64,000 nt of DNA, from NCBI RefSeq assembly GCF_947461875.1, contig NC_091497.1, positions 4,532,868-4,596,867 of the forward strand. Direction: 5' to 3'. The position numbers and the translations under genes were made by a program. Position 1 is the stretch's first letter. Every line of letters starts with the position of its first letter. This document shows positions 12,767-24,456 of the stretch, in pieces. The stretch is from Haliaeetus albicilla (Eukaryota > Chordata > Aves > Accipitriformes > Accipitridae). The notes beneath the pieces are model-generated. The model was given only the letters and a program-made list of their open reading frames with translations. It was not told the origin of the DNA and ran no database searches.

Positions 12767-15700
12767 AACATAAACATACTGTCTGACTTCCATATAGCAG
12801 GAATTGATCGTGCCTATGATGCCCTTACCAAATTACATTTAGTAATTCCGTGCGTATGCTAACATGGTGAGACCAAAACAAGAAATGCATTTCCTTTTCC
12901 AGGGGTATTCTTATCTCATACCTGTAAAAAGCTATTCCAGTTACCCTTTGATCTGTTTCTTCCTATTCTCTGAAGTTAGACAAATGATTCACAGCAGAAA
13001 ATATACTTTACTGACTCTCTGCTCTTTGCACATGATTAGATTTTAACAGATACGCTCAGCTCTCATAAATTTTGATGAATAGTTTATATAAAGATATTTA
13101 CTTGTGTGGTTGGCCACAAGCTATCTAATTTGTTGTTTCTGATATCTTCTTTGCATAAACATAAGTTTGTGAGCTTTGATTGAGCCTGCAAATGGCTGCA
13201 CAATGGTGAATAGGAAAGTAGGAGTGCACATCTCTTTCATAACCTGCCTCGGAGCAAAGATTTCATTCTCACCGTGTAATAAAATGAGTGTTTATTGCTG
13301 CCACGAATGCCTTCTTCAAAGAAGGGGGAATACTTCTGAATTCAAAGAATAATGGTTCTTTCTTTATGAGTGACCAAGATGCAGTGTACTCTTTGCAGAA
13401 CTCAATAACAGAAAGCGAAAACCCTCAAGACCTATACTGAACTTATGAAAGGGGGCGAGAGAATGTGGTTTCTCTTTCAGCCACCTTTCACACTGAATTT
13501 CCAGTTAGGAAACATGAAATTCTTAAGCAACTATGCAACCAGAAATTCAGTATCTTTTTTTCAGAGCATAGAAAAAATGTTGTACACTGAGTGATGATAA
13601 ACATTTAAGTGTAATTAATTAACTCAGTCCAGACTCACAGTTGGCATAATAAACTATCCACTGCCCTGGGGACTTACAAAGCTGTTTTCCCTGTTACACA
13701 GATGATTTCTTGGCCTTTTTACTATGGAAATCTATAAAGTTTTATCTAATACCTATATAATTTGTAAATATAAGTAGACTGAACAGACAAAGCATGTAGT
13801 CGATTTTGCCTACAAAAGATGGATAAGAACTGTATTTTCTTAGAGGGTAATGGTAACCCTTATTAGTGGTGCTTCAGACAATGCATTATGCACGTCTGTC
13901 TAATATTGGGAAAAATATGAAAGTCAAACATTTCTACTTTTTTGGGGTTTCTTTTCCACTAAATTATTTTAAAATGGTCAAGGGATACATTGCATTACTA
14001 GAAACAGAAGGAAAATGGCTTCACAGCAAACAATTTTTCCATCTGATAGGTGAGAAACTTATTTACATTTTAGGTCTTTAAATCTTGTCAATTTATATCA
14101 TAGGCAGCATCTAAGTGCCTTAAACAATATGCAGCCACAAGCATAAAGTGAAAATTCCCATGGTACTAAGTAGATTCTCCGGTTTTTAGAGTAACATTTC
14201 ATTTCTTCATGATCACTGTCCATGCAAACATATATGCAGTGGAACCGAAAATACCTTCAAATCCTCCAAGATTAACTGCTGAAAAGATAAAAGTTCCTTG
14301 CTCTAAATAGTGGCAGTTGTTTAATGTTTTGATGACAATGAAGATTCATGCCTCCGTCATAACCTTTCAACAGTTAAATATTGAAATTTAATTGAAAAAG
14401 CAAGGCTGAGAACGAGTTTGTGCAAATCTATTATTAACCGCTATGACTGCTCAATTTTCTGTTTAGATGTTTTAGAATTCACTAAAATATAGTGTAATTG
14501 ACAGACTTTATCTTAGTGGGGTTTCATTCAAAACAATGTTTATTACAGATTGGAAAAACTTCCCCACTGAGAATATTATATTGTACTTGGAGATAGTCTA
14601 GCACAACTATCCCATAAATAAAATGAATCTGTTATCATTTTTTTATTTTTACAATACGGTGTTTAGATCCAAAGATTTTTGTAACTGGTAATGAAATAAC
14701 AAATAGTTTACAGCTCAACAGTATTAGTAATTTGTTACTTAATTACCACAGATACATTCATTAGCAAGTAACCAACCAGTAGTGCTCTTTTTGTAGAAAA
14801 GACCTGGTCCAGTTCTGTGAAATTCTAAGACCACTGTTTCAGAACTTTCAAGTGAAAATCAACTTAAAAAAAAAAAAAAAAAAAGAAAAGAAAAAAGTGG
14901 GGTTTTTTTCTATTGAGAGATGACAAGGATAGAGTTATTACATCAAAGGTAGATTTTCTTCCCTCATTTTTCAAAATAGTCACAATCAGTTCAATTTTTA
15001 GGTAATCAGAAAATAGATAACTTTATGGCTATGAAATGATTATGACAGTAGCCATAATATGAGTAGCATCCCAAATTTTGAATAATAGGTGAATAATCTG
15101 AACACTTTATGAATGTATTACTCTTATGTACTGAAAGGATCTAAGAATAATCCGTGTAAATTTTTCTGCATTTAAGCATTCTAAACAGATATTTACTTGA
15201 GGAAATCTTACAACTTTTTAATTGTATTAAGCTGCTGAAATTAAAGCTAAATGGGGAGGTATTTCTGTGAAATGCTTACAAAGCTAGCAAGAGCCAAAGA
15301 GGGCATTTTCTTCAGTTTTAGGGAGAAAGAGCAAGCAGATGTTAACAGAAAGACATTTGCAGTTTAAGTACCTAATCATACCTGGAAATACCTAGCACAA
15401 TTTTCTCTTTAAAGACAAGAAGTAATTTTAATAGATCATAACCCTGATTATCAAATGCACATATGAAACTGATCTCTTTAAAATAAAAATATATACATTG
15501 CAGATCTCATTTTGATTTACTTTGGAAAACACTGCATAGCATTGATCTCAACTTAAAACTTTGTGAGTGACTTAAATGCTGGACTGGGACAACTGGGACC
15601 CAACTGCCTAGTGGATGATTTTGCCAGAAAATGTAACTTCTAAAGATTCATATCATAATCAAAGGGATAACTTTTGACCACTGTAACTTGTGGTCAGTAA

Positions 15701-15824
15701 GATTTAATTTATCATTATCACAAAAGTCTGTAGACCATAAGAATAATTTTTTTCATTATTTCAGACTGTGGAAACAAAAGTTAACATTAGACCTAGGAAT
15801 TCATTCCTACTTAAAAAGTATTAT
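12767..15824. other. Gene-empty AT-rich DNA
   Basis: AT-rich single-copy sequence with no supported gene. The only notable tract is the A-run at 14,866-14,897. A 71-codon plus-strand frame (13,866-14,081) has no recognisable content. Confidence 0.65.
14866..14897 (+). repeat. A-rich tract (A19 then GAAAA units)
   Basis: Nineteen A residues (14,866-14,884) followed by GAAAAGAAAAAAG. No retroposed body is recognisable upstream, so it is annotated only as low-complexity sequence. Confidence 0.9.
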
Positions 15825-16727
15825 TTATTCCAGTCTTGTTCTTTGGTGAATGTAAAATTTATTTCTATAGATATGAACAACTTTATCATTACTTAATACT
15901 GCCAGACAATTTAAAGCAACTGCTCCATATAATTTGAGAAGAAATGCCATTGCATGCAGTGCTACTGCATTACCAATGTACGCTAGGTTTTGATTAAACA
16001 CCTTTTTGTTAGCATCAGCATTTGCTGTTCCCTCGTCATGATGGTTAATAACTTTCTGTATCTGATGTTGGCTCTGCTGGACACCAATACCTGATTTATG
16101 CGCGGTTGGCATAGAGGAGGAGGGACTGCTTGTAATATTTATTACTTTACATGCTGGAATTTTTTTTATGACTGTTAAGATTTCCCAAAGTCCAGGAGAG
16201 CTAATTGAAAAAATATTCTTCATAAATATAAACAAATGCTCAGAACATAGTCTTTGACCTCCGTCTCAGAAATCTGTGTTGGCATCAACACAACTAGGTC
16301 TCGATGCAGCATTTTTTAGAAGAGCAGAAGTGGTAACAGCAGGACCATTAGCATGAACAGACTGTAATGGGTCAGTTCTCTTGCTCTGTGAAGCTAATCC
16401 TTCTTCCACTCCAATATTCAAGGGGTAAGCAATTTCTAGATTATGATCTCTACAAGATCCACTAAAGTTGCAATAAAATTGGAGGACCTGTAAGTCAGCA
16501 TATTTAGACAAGTGTTACTACTTGGTATTGCATTGGAGATGAAAAACAAGAGCTTTTTGTGCCCCTATTTGAAATACTTTTGAAGGTATGGTCACAGTTT
16601 GGCCACATTTTGACCAGTTGCTACTATGGAAAACCATATTTTGAGATGTGTTTATGATGAATGAAAAGCCGTCAATTCATCCATCTGGATACACGGTGTA
16701 ATTATATGAAAAGAAGGACTGTTTTTC
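15825..16727 (-). pseudogene. Possible decayed coding sequence, unidentified
   Basis: I do not recognise this gene. Reading the minus strand in one frame from 16,727 to 15,825 gives about 300 codons with only four internal stops: TGA at 16,679-16,677, TAG and TAA adjacent at 16,520-16,515, and TGA at 16,268-16,266. About 19 stops would be expected at this base composition. The translation looks protein-like. It starts with Tyr/Asn-rich sequence containing NYT and NTS glycosylation-type sites, then CGQTVTIP and a polar Ser/Gln/His-rich middle. It ends with a hydrophobic stretch near residue 260 (ALHAMAFLLKLYGAVAL) and a basic tail. The two longest open pieces begin with TTG, not ATG. No introns or poly(A) tail are evident. 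It could be a processed pseudogene or an old retroelement remnant, and chance cannot be excluded because many frames were inspected. Confidence 0.3.
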
Positions 16728-16730
16728 CTA

Positions 16731-18753
16731 CAAAGCTTCTTGTTTTAATTATTGAAGTGTTTAACTTCAACCAAAAATAAAGGGAAACTAAGGGAGGATT
16801 AATTTGCTACATATTTTTCTCTGTTTGCATTGTGCTGATCTGGTGGCCTAGGAAAATGAGTAGAAACTGAGCAGAGTAACATCATTACTTATGAATGTTG
16901 ATGATACAGATTCATATAAATCAGACATGTTACTTAATTTTGGTATAGTATTTGTTCTAAGTAGACTGTCTCTTTACAGTAAACCAAATAACATATGTAG
17001 AGAGTTATATGTGGAAAAACAAGCTACTAAATTTTTAATAGTATTAATCATTCTTGCTGATTAATCTAATTTAGAAAAGCAGCTGAAACAGGACCAGCCC
17101 CTTCTTCCAAACCACATAAATATTTCTTTCTGGTTCAGGGATTTGCATACAGCAGAGAAGACAGCAGTGTGTGAATCAGGGGAAGAGTAAGTGGAAGTGA
17201 TATATACCCCTTCTCCCCATCTCACCCTGCAGACTTAACTGGGAAAAGATAATAAACATCAGGACATTGTGTCTGTTAAGGATTGGTGAAAGCTACTGTG
17301 ACACTTCAGAGCAGTTACCATGGAGCAAAGTGGCTGCTTAGGTGTTGCTGTGGTGGAAACTAGATGTGTAGATGGCATTAACTGTTTAGGCAGCAATTTG
17401 AGTATGCGTGGTGGTCACAGACACAGGAATCTCCACGAGGAGAAAGTCATAGTCCGCAATACACCAACTGCTTCTCATGGTTCCTTCCATTATCACTAAT
17501 GTTGTTTCCAGGATGATGGCTATTGATGAGCATTGTCTATTGGAAGTTTAAAGAACAGGATTCCCTTAGCAGGTTTTAAGTTATTTTTCCTTTAATTCTG
17601 TAGATTTTAATTTTTTTTTCCCCCAAGAACTTTATTTTCTTCATTGCGAAAAAGAACTGAAGGGTATAACTCCAGATAAAAGAAGCTCTTATAAAAGTTA
17701 CAGAGCTGTTTTAGATTTTTTTCTTTATCTTTAAATTGACACATTCAAATTAATTTCTTTTATCTGTCTTTTTCCATTTTTTGCTTCTACTTTCACCTTC
17801 TCCAGAGTACAATACCTCCATAAATTAAACTGAAGTGCTAGATAGACTGCAGACGATAGTTAATTCCTTATCCAGCAATGATAAACATGCTTCTGGAAAG
17901 CTGTTCCAAAAGCTGCTGATGACATTTATTGAGATGCATGTTTTATAAATGAAAGATAACTTATTTTTTTAAATCTACCTTCAGTTATTTTTCAGTTTTC
18001 TAAATGTGTAATGGCAGTGGATAATAACCATCTGATTGGCCTCAGTATTTTAAAGGCTGGAAAGGCCTTTGATTTAACTGATTATGTCACGTTTGAGCGA
18101 TTACGATTGTACCCTAGATTGCTTCCAAACTAAACAACTGGAAAAATTGTGGAGTTTTTTTCCTTGTTTAACTATGAGACCAGTCCTCCCACATCTCAGA
18201 TTCCACAGTTTACATGTAAACTCTGTTTTTAAATCCACTCAGCAATGTCAAACAACGATTTACTTGATAGATTATAGCACCTACATATAGTTCTGAGTAA
18301 AAGAACTGTAGGAAAGACAAGGAGTCAGAAGAATGTAGCGTATATTGTTCTACAAAATGCCTGTATGTAGCCAAATAAATGATCCAGCTTCACTGTGTCT
18401 TTAACTGACTCTTTGTACTTTGACCAACTGGAAATAAGGGGTGGAGAGGAAAGGAAGAAAGGGAGTCTTAAAACTGAGCTGTGAATTAATAGCATTTGCC
18501 TCTATACCTATTTACGATAACAGGTGTCTTTTCCCTGCTTTATGTATGTGTATATTCATACACAAGGGAAAAAACTGAGGATAGCAAAGCCTTCCTTTGC
18601 TTAGAAGAGAGAGGGTGAAATGAAGTGAGGGTCTCTCAAACAGGAACAAAGAACGGCAGATTCTATTACTTTTATGGTCTCATTATTTCTGTTCTCTGAA
18701 GATTGAGAGAGGCCCCTCCGTACAGGGCAGCCAGATGAAGTCCTCTGCATAAC
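16731..18753. other. Gene-empty AT-rich DNA
   Basis: No gene or recognisable repeat. Sequence composition changes sharply at about 18,700, where GC and CpG content rise towards the LTR-like block that follows. Confidence 0.6.
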
Positions 18754-19014
18754 TGTGGCAGGCACACCTGCCCCAAGAGATGGGACCTTCCCAACCGCTG
18801 AAAGGAAAGGGTTAAAGCTAGAGGCTGTGGCTTGGGGGTCGAGCCGGCCAGCCGTGTGGTGTGATGGCTGTGGTCATGCACCCACCTCACCGAGGGGTAG
18901 GAAAGGCAAGGTCGTTCGGTCGATAGACAAGGCCTTCAGCCCATGAAACTCCTCAGTCAAGAGAAGTTTCTAGACCGCTGACCAGATATGACCATGGATC
19001 AGATTCAACTAGGG

Positions 19015-19020
19015 TATAAA
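19015..19020 (+). promoter_or_regulatory. TATA box in LTR-like block
   Basis: GGGTATAAATGG, followed about 30 bp later by GC-rich sequence suitable for a start site. If the block is an LTR, this is its core promoter, marking the U3/R border near 19,045. Confidence 0.6.
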
Positions 19021-19287
19021 TGGAGCCTGGCAACGGAGGGCAAATTGAGTCGGTCCTCCTCGGAGCAGCGGGTCTGCAGTCGGGGCTCTGGCCTTCGACT
19101 GGGACACCTCCTGAGGAAAGTCCTCGAGGCTGAGAGCCCTCGCCTTATTGGGTGAGTGGTTGCGCTTTTTGGGTCATCATCCCTATAACTTAAGTTTAAG
19201 TCAGCTGTGTAGTATTAGTTCTGTTTGACGGACATCCAAACCTGTAGTTTACTAATGTTTGTCGGAGTGCTAAACAATTCTGATTAG

Positions 19288-19293
19288 AATAAA
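19288..19293 (+). terminator. AATAAA poly(A) signal in LTR-like block
   Basis: AATAAA lies 273 bp after the TATA box and about 50 bp before the provisional LTR end, the expected position for the R-region poly(A) signal. Confidence 0.55.
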
Positions 19294-22200
19294 CCTCTTT
19301 CTGAGTACCTCCCTCGTCTATTTTGAGAGACTGCATGACAACAACTAACGGGAAAAGAACAAAACAACACCAGAAGCTGGTTTATGAAGAAACCTGTGAG
19401 ATTATATTTAGAAGTTATGGAGCAGTAGCTTAAAGGCAAACATTCTTCCTTACTTTGCACTTTGCTTTTTATATTTATAAGGCACTTTGGAAGTGCATTA
19501 TACACTGCACTGTACTATTGTCAGTGGTTGATTTGTGGTGCTGTATTGAGCCTGTTTTGCCTTTAGGATACAAGTCCTCTGAAGCACTGATCTGAATGTT
19601 TGGCACAGTTCAGCTATTGTAAAAGCATCGTGTACAGGTAACAATAAAGTTATAATAAAATAATGTGCTGGTTTACTCCTAACTCTGTGCTCTAGACTGA
19701 CTCAATAAAAAATGTATTTTAGCCCACATTCAAGTGAAAAATATAGTCATATACACACTAAACATGTAGTAATACAAGATTACTTAGTCTGATTTCAGAC
19801 TTTTCTATGTTACTGAAATACAATTTTAAGAGAGAATTTATTAAGAGTGTGATGGTAATATTTCCACCAAATCACCTGGATATATTCGATTTACACTGAA
19901 GAAGTTCCAGAAGTATAAATCAGAGCATTCTTGGCATGAGAAAAGTGTTTCTCTTGCCTAGCTGTGTGGAGGCCATAAGCTGTGATTTTTCATTACTTTT
20001 TGATGGTCCATTAAGCAGCTATTCTATCTATAACCAAGATATGTTGCGGTTCAACCCAAAATTATAGGTACAATGCAGGAATCAAGGTAAGGTGCTTTGA
20101 TCTATATTGCATCAGAGATCAAACTAGAGAAAAATTATTGGCCTTTTGTCCCAGACACACATGAGGAGCAATGAGATGTGAAGAGATGGCCTAACACAAT
20201 CACAGCTCCATGAATTAAACTCATCTAGCAATTATCAGTCCTTTCTTCATATAACAGAGGCTATCATTACCTTTTCATCCACCTCTCTGGAAATGGCTGC
20301 TGTTAATCCCTTACATCCCTCTCCCCCAGCCCTGCTTCAGATCTAGTTCTTTGTCCTCTGTTAGGACTGTTTTTCCTCTCCTTACCACTTTACCACATCT
20401 CCAGGCCAACCCAACCATCTCAGGTACCTAACTTAGGTGCCTGGGCTCCATCTCTGGTCAACAGAAAGAAACTCTCCATTAAGTCATCTCTTAGAACAAC
20501 TGAACGTGCATTTTTCTTCCTACTGTCCATGATACCTCGGACGATCACAGAAAGCACCTTGTCTGGAAGTGTAAGCCAGAGCCCAGGAGCTCTATTGCAT
20601 CATGTTAATCCACATCTTTTATAAGGCACTTTTTATGGCTGTATCACGGACTATGAACACACCTGGAAAAAACACTTGCATACAAAACCCAACACATGAT
20701 CTCGCTATTCATCTCATAACTCTTCTTGTCCCTTTTTTCTCCTTCCCCCAACTCCATCAGCCTGGAATTGAAAACAAAAACCTTTCCCAGTCCTGAAAAT
20801 GGCATCAAGTGCAGTAGCTGAAGCAAAATAAAACCTGACTCTTGTTCAAGCCACGGGTAGGAGATGCTGATGCAGAAGAGGGAGAAGATCATTTGGGTGG
20901 GAAAGCCTGTATTTTCACTCTGGTTTTAGGATACCAACACCTCCTCCCAAAGCAGTTTTGGCCTTGCTCCTCTCCTCATCCCAGCTCACAGGAGAACAAC
21001 CCGTGAAGCAGCCACAACTTCTGACACGTACAAGCCAAGTTTTCCCGTCTTTTTTTTTTGCAGGTGGTGTATTCTGACCCTTGTGCCTCCAAATCCCTCC
21101 CTTTGTCTCATTCATCCCGTGCTGATTCAGAAGTTACTGAATGTTAGGTGCACGTAGATAACAGACCTGCAGTAGGCATACGTGGTAAGCGCATACATTT
21201 TTGAGTTGCATCTGCTGTATTTCAGAAAATTCTGGAATCTAAACTGAGCCTCTCTTCAAAAGATCCTGTTTTTGAAAGATCCACCTTTTGATTAGGTCTT
21301 GGCCACTGGCAGCAGCAGCACAGACAGACTGGCTGCAAGACCTTGAAGATGTGCACTACATCTGGTGGTGTTAATGTGAGACCTGCAGCCTTTTCATTCC
21401 CTCCACACCCCAGCTTGTGTCCCTCACATAAACCTGCAGGGAAAGACAAAGGACACATAACCCCATCTTTGATCCTTTTAGGTATTTCCTACTTTTCTGA
21501 AAGCAAAATCTTTTTCTTTCTGCCTAGAATATACACCAACAAACGCTCTGCTCCCTTTCCAGAAAAAAAATAATTGATGAAAAGACAGAAGAAAAGTCCA
21601 GCTAAAGCACAAATTAAACTATTTAGTGAAATTTCAAATGTTTTTGATTTTACTTTCAGGCTTTTCAAAATTTATAAGCAGCAAGGGACAAAAAAATGAA
21701 TGATAGCTCAGCAATTTTGCATCCACAGGAAAAAACAGTGGCTTGATTTGGGGGAAATTTCAATACTTTTCCTCTTTCACCAGTTTATTCTTCCCTACTG
21801 CCCTTCTGTTCTGTATGGAACCTGTACCTATCATCATGCACATCACTGTAATATGCATTGTCATTCCAGTCGTGCGGTAAGTAATGTGAGTAACATCTGT
21901 CATGTATAGTTTGTTCTCCCATCTCCAATTCTCCCAGGTATATCATATTAAAAAAAAAACCAACCAACTCACCATTTTATGGTATTAACAAAGAATATGG
22001 AGTTATTATGTATACATTGACCTCTTTGGCTGATATACTGCATTTTGCAGTAGATTTGGAAATCTAAATTCTGTCATTGTTTCCTCAATTTCCTTTATGC
22101 ATGTTGTAAAATTTAACATAGCTTTCTAATCTCAAGGTTTGCAATTTTAGTTTAAATAAACATTGTTAGACATTAATAGACCAGATATATTTTATGTGAC

Positions 22201-23915
22201 ATCAAGTCAGACATCTGTTTTCATATCATAATTCATACTGAGTAATATCTACAGAGGGATTGTGATATAGCATTTCATAGGTGAATAACAGTAGCATGCT
22301 CAAAGTCATTTGTTTCTTTCAGTATAGATTATTTAAGAAGGAAAAGACAAGTCCCAGGTATGAATTCCTCTCAAATTGCATTGGCTTTGAAGCCCATTTA
22401 TCCATATTTTAGTTCATAATGTATTGCACTACATCTGTCTACTTAAGAGGACTGGGAAAACCTATAACCTGCCCATGTCCCCAAGATGCAAAAAAGGGGT
22501 GATTCACATGAGCAGACTTGTAAGAAATCTTAAATTAAAGTCTAAAGCAAAATCTAAAACAATGCATGCGGGGATTGGTATATTGCCATAATTTCTCATA
22601 GGGGTTGCATTTGTCAGCCAAATGATGTTGTAATGCTCTGCATCCTAAAGTTAGAGCACCATTTTGCCATGAAGGAAATACAACAAAACCCACAAAATTC
22701 CATTCCAGGGTCTGACATAAGGTGCTGTCAAGCACAGAGCTTACAACTGTGACAATGGCAGCTGTTCCCTTTGGCAAAAAAACATCTGGGAAAACTATGC
22801 AGAATGAGAGTTGTTATCTTTCTCACACACCATGATCTGAATGGAAGGGTGCCCAAAATATTAGCCATGTGGATGAAAGAAACTTCTAGAGCTGGTAACC
22901 AGTTCAAGTTTGTATTGTTTGCTCAGTCTGTACTTGTGAAATGGAGAACGCTGACAAGCTAAGAAGAAAAAACATAACTTTCTACGAGGAAAAATGATCT
23001 CCTTAGTATTTACTGCAAATTCACAGGTGTGTTTCACAGGGTCAGCTTGCCTAGTCCAAGGGCACCCTGATCTAAGGAGGTTAGATAGGTCTCTGAAGGA
23101 GTTTTACTCATATAAGCAATCTGGTCTCTCCTCCTCAACCAACATTGGGCTGTGAGAGTTAAAAGTTATTTTTTCACAAGCAAGTACAGTTTTTTCTGCA
23201 AGGCTGGCTGCTGTACGGCATGGGGAGTTCAGCCCCTAAACGAGCTCAGCAGTACAAGCACAGGTTTTCCCAGGCTGCGCTGTGAATAAGCATGGACCTC
23301 TTTCTCATGAAACTGGCACTAAGGGCGAAGGGGGTTTTCGGTTTCCAAATCAATTATTTCTTCTGTTAGACTGAGATCTTCAACTCATTTTTCACTAATA
23401 GCCATCACGGATCTACAGCTTTCAGTCATTACCACAGATCTGATTTGAAGAAGGGAAATAAAGGTGAAAGACTCCATAGCTGTTTGTTAAATTTTAAGGT
23501 ATTCATTGTGACAGATTGAACTTCCTCTCTGCTGGCGGGAACAGTTAGAATTTTCATATTGCTGCTCTTTAACGAAACAATTAAGAATAAATTACCTGAA
23601 CTGCTGTCTAAAAGGTACAGTGTCTCCATAAAATCAGCTTCTCAGACATCCTCAAGTGCGTAAATATTTAGATTGATCATCTTTACATGGGATGCAAAGC
23701 GTGTTTTCTGCAAGTACAAGTCTCCTAGGATGCAACTTAACATAAAAGTTAAACTGACACTGTCGAAGCTGTCAAAAAACAAAATTCAACTAGGGATGTA
23801 GTGTGTCTTTAGTTTGCAAGAGTACTTTGAATTTGTACACAAAATACTAGGCTCTTACCTCCTCAAAATACCCATCACAACTTGTCTAAGGAAAATTCAT
23901 TTCAGTGTTTGCAGC

Positions 23916-23933
23916 AAAAAAAAAAAAAAAAAA
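23916..23933 (+). repeat. A18 homopolymer
   Basis: Eighteen consecutive A residues after GCAGC, with no recognisable retroposed body upstream. Confidence 0.9.
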
Positions 23934-24426
23934 TTCAGGGCACCCAAATTCAGAGGTAGTAGTATAACCCTGGGGAAACACCACCAGAAACCCTCTCCAT
24001 AACATATATGCTATTGACTGGGTAGCCAGGCAGATTTTTCACAAGAGAACAGGCTGTAAAAATTTCTACTTGATTTTGTTAGATGTGGATTAAGGCCACT
24101 GTGGAGGAAAAAAGGTTCAGATGTACAACTTCAACTGCCATTTTGTTCTGCATATTCTGGCTCTATTTGGTGTGCATGTGTGTCAGAAGATCAACATAAT
24201 TATGTATGGGGCACGCAAAACAAAATTATGATAACCAAAAACTTGATATTAGTAAGTCCAATAGCAATGCAGGTATACATAAATCAAATCTATTACTGAT
24301 ATGTAAAACATTTCCTATGAGTACTAATGTCTGAATGTGTTCTTTCATTTTTCATGTTTGTTATAAATTCTATTGAGTAGAGTTATGAAATGTATCAATA
24401 TGAACAATTCAATATTAATCTTCATA

Positions 24427-24456
24427 ATTAACAATTAAAATATTAACAATTAAAAT
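24427..24456 (+). repeat. Perfect 15-bp tandem duplication
   Basis: The unit ATTAACAATTAAAAT is present twice, head to tail, at 24,427-24,441 and 24,442-24,456, without mismatch. The exact identity suggests a recent duplication; each unit holds a TTAA/AATTAA core. Confidence 0.9.

Larger units (their letters stand above)
18754..19343 (+). mobile_element. Probable solo LTR of an endogenous retrovirus
   Basis: A GC- and CpG-rich block of about 590 bp inside AT-rich DNA, organised like an LTR on the plus strand. It begins TGTGGCAGGC (18,754) and ends near GACAACA (19,337-19,343). Inside are a TATA box (TATAAA, 19,015-19,020), a likely transcribed R region, a GGGTGAGTGG splice-donor-like site near 19,150, and an AATAAA poly(A) signal at 19,288-19,293. 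The order U3-TATA-donor-poly(A)-U5 fits a retroviral LTR. No gag, pol or env lies on either side, so it would be a solo LTR. Weakness: no convincing target-site duplication flanks it (ATAAC before, CTAAC after at best), so the boundaries are provisional. The alternative is a host TATA promoter with first exon. Confidence 0.6.
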
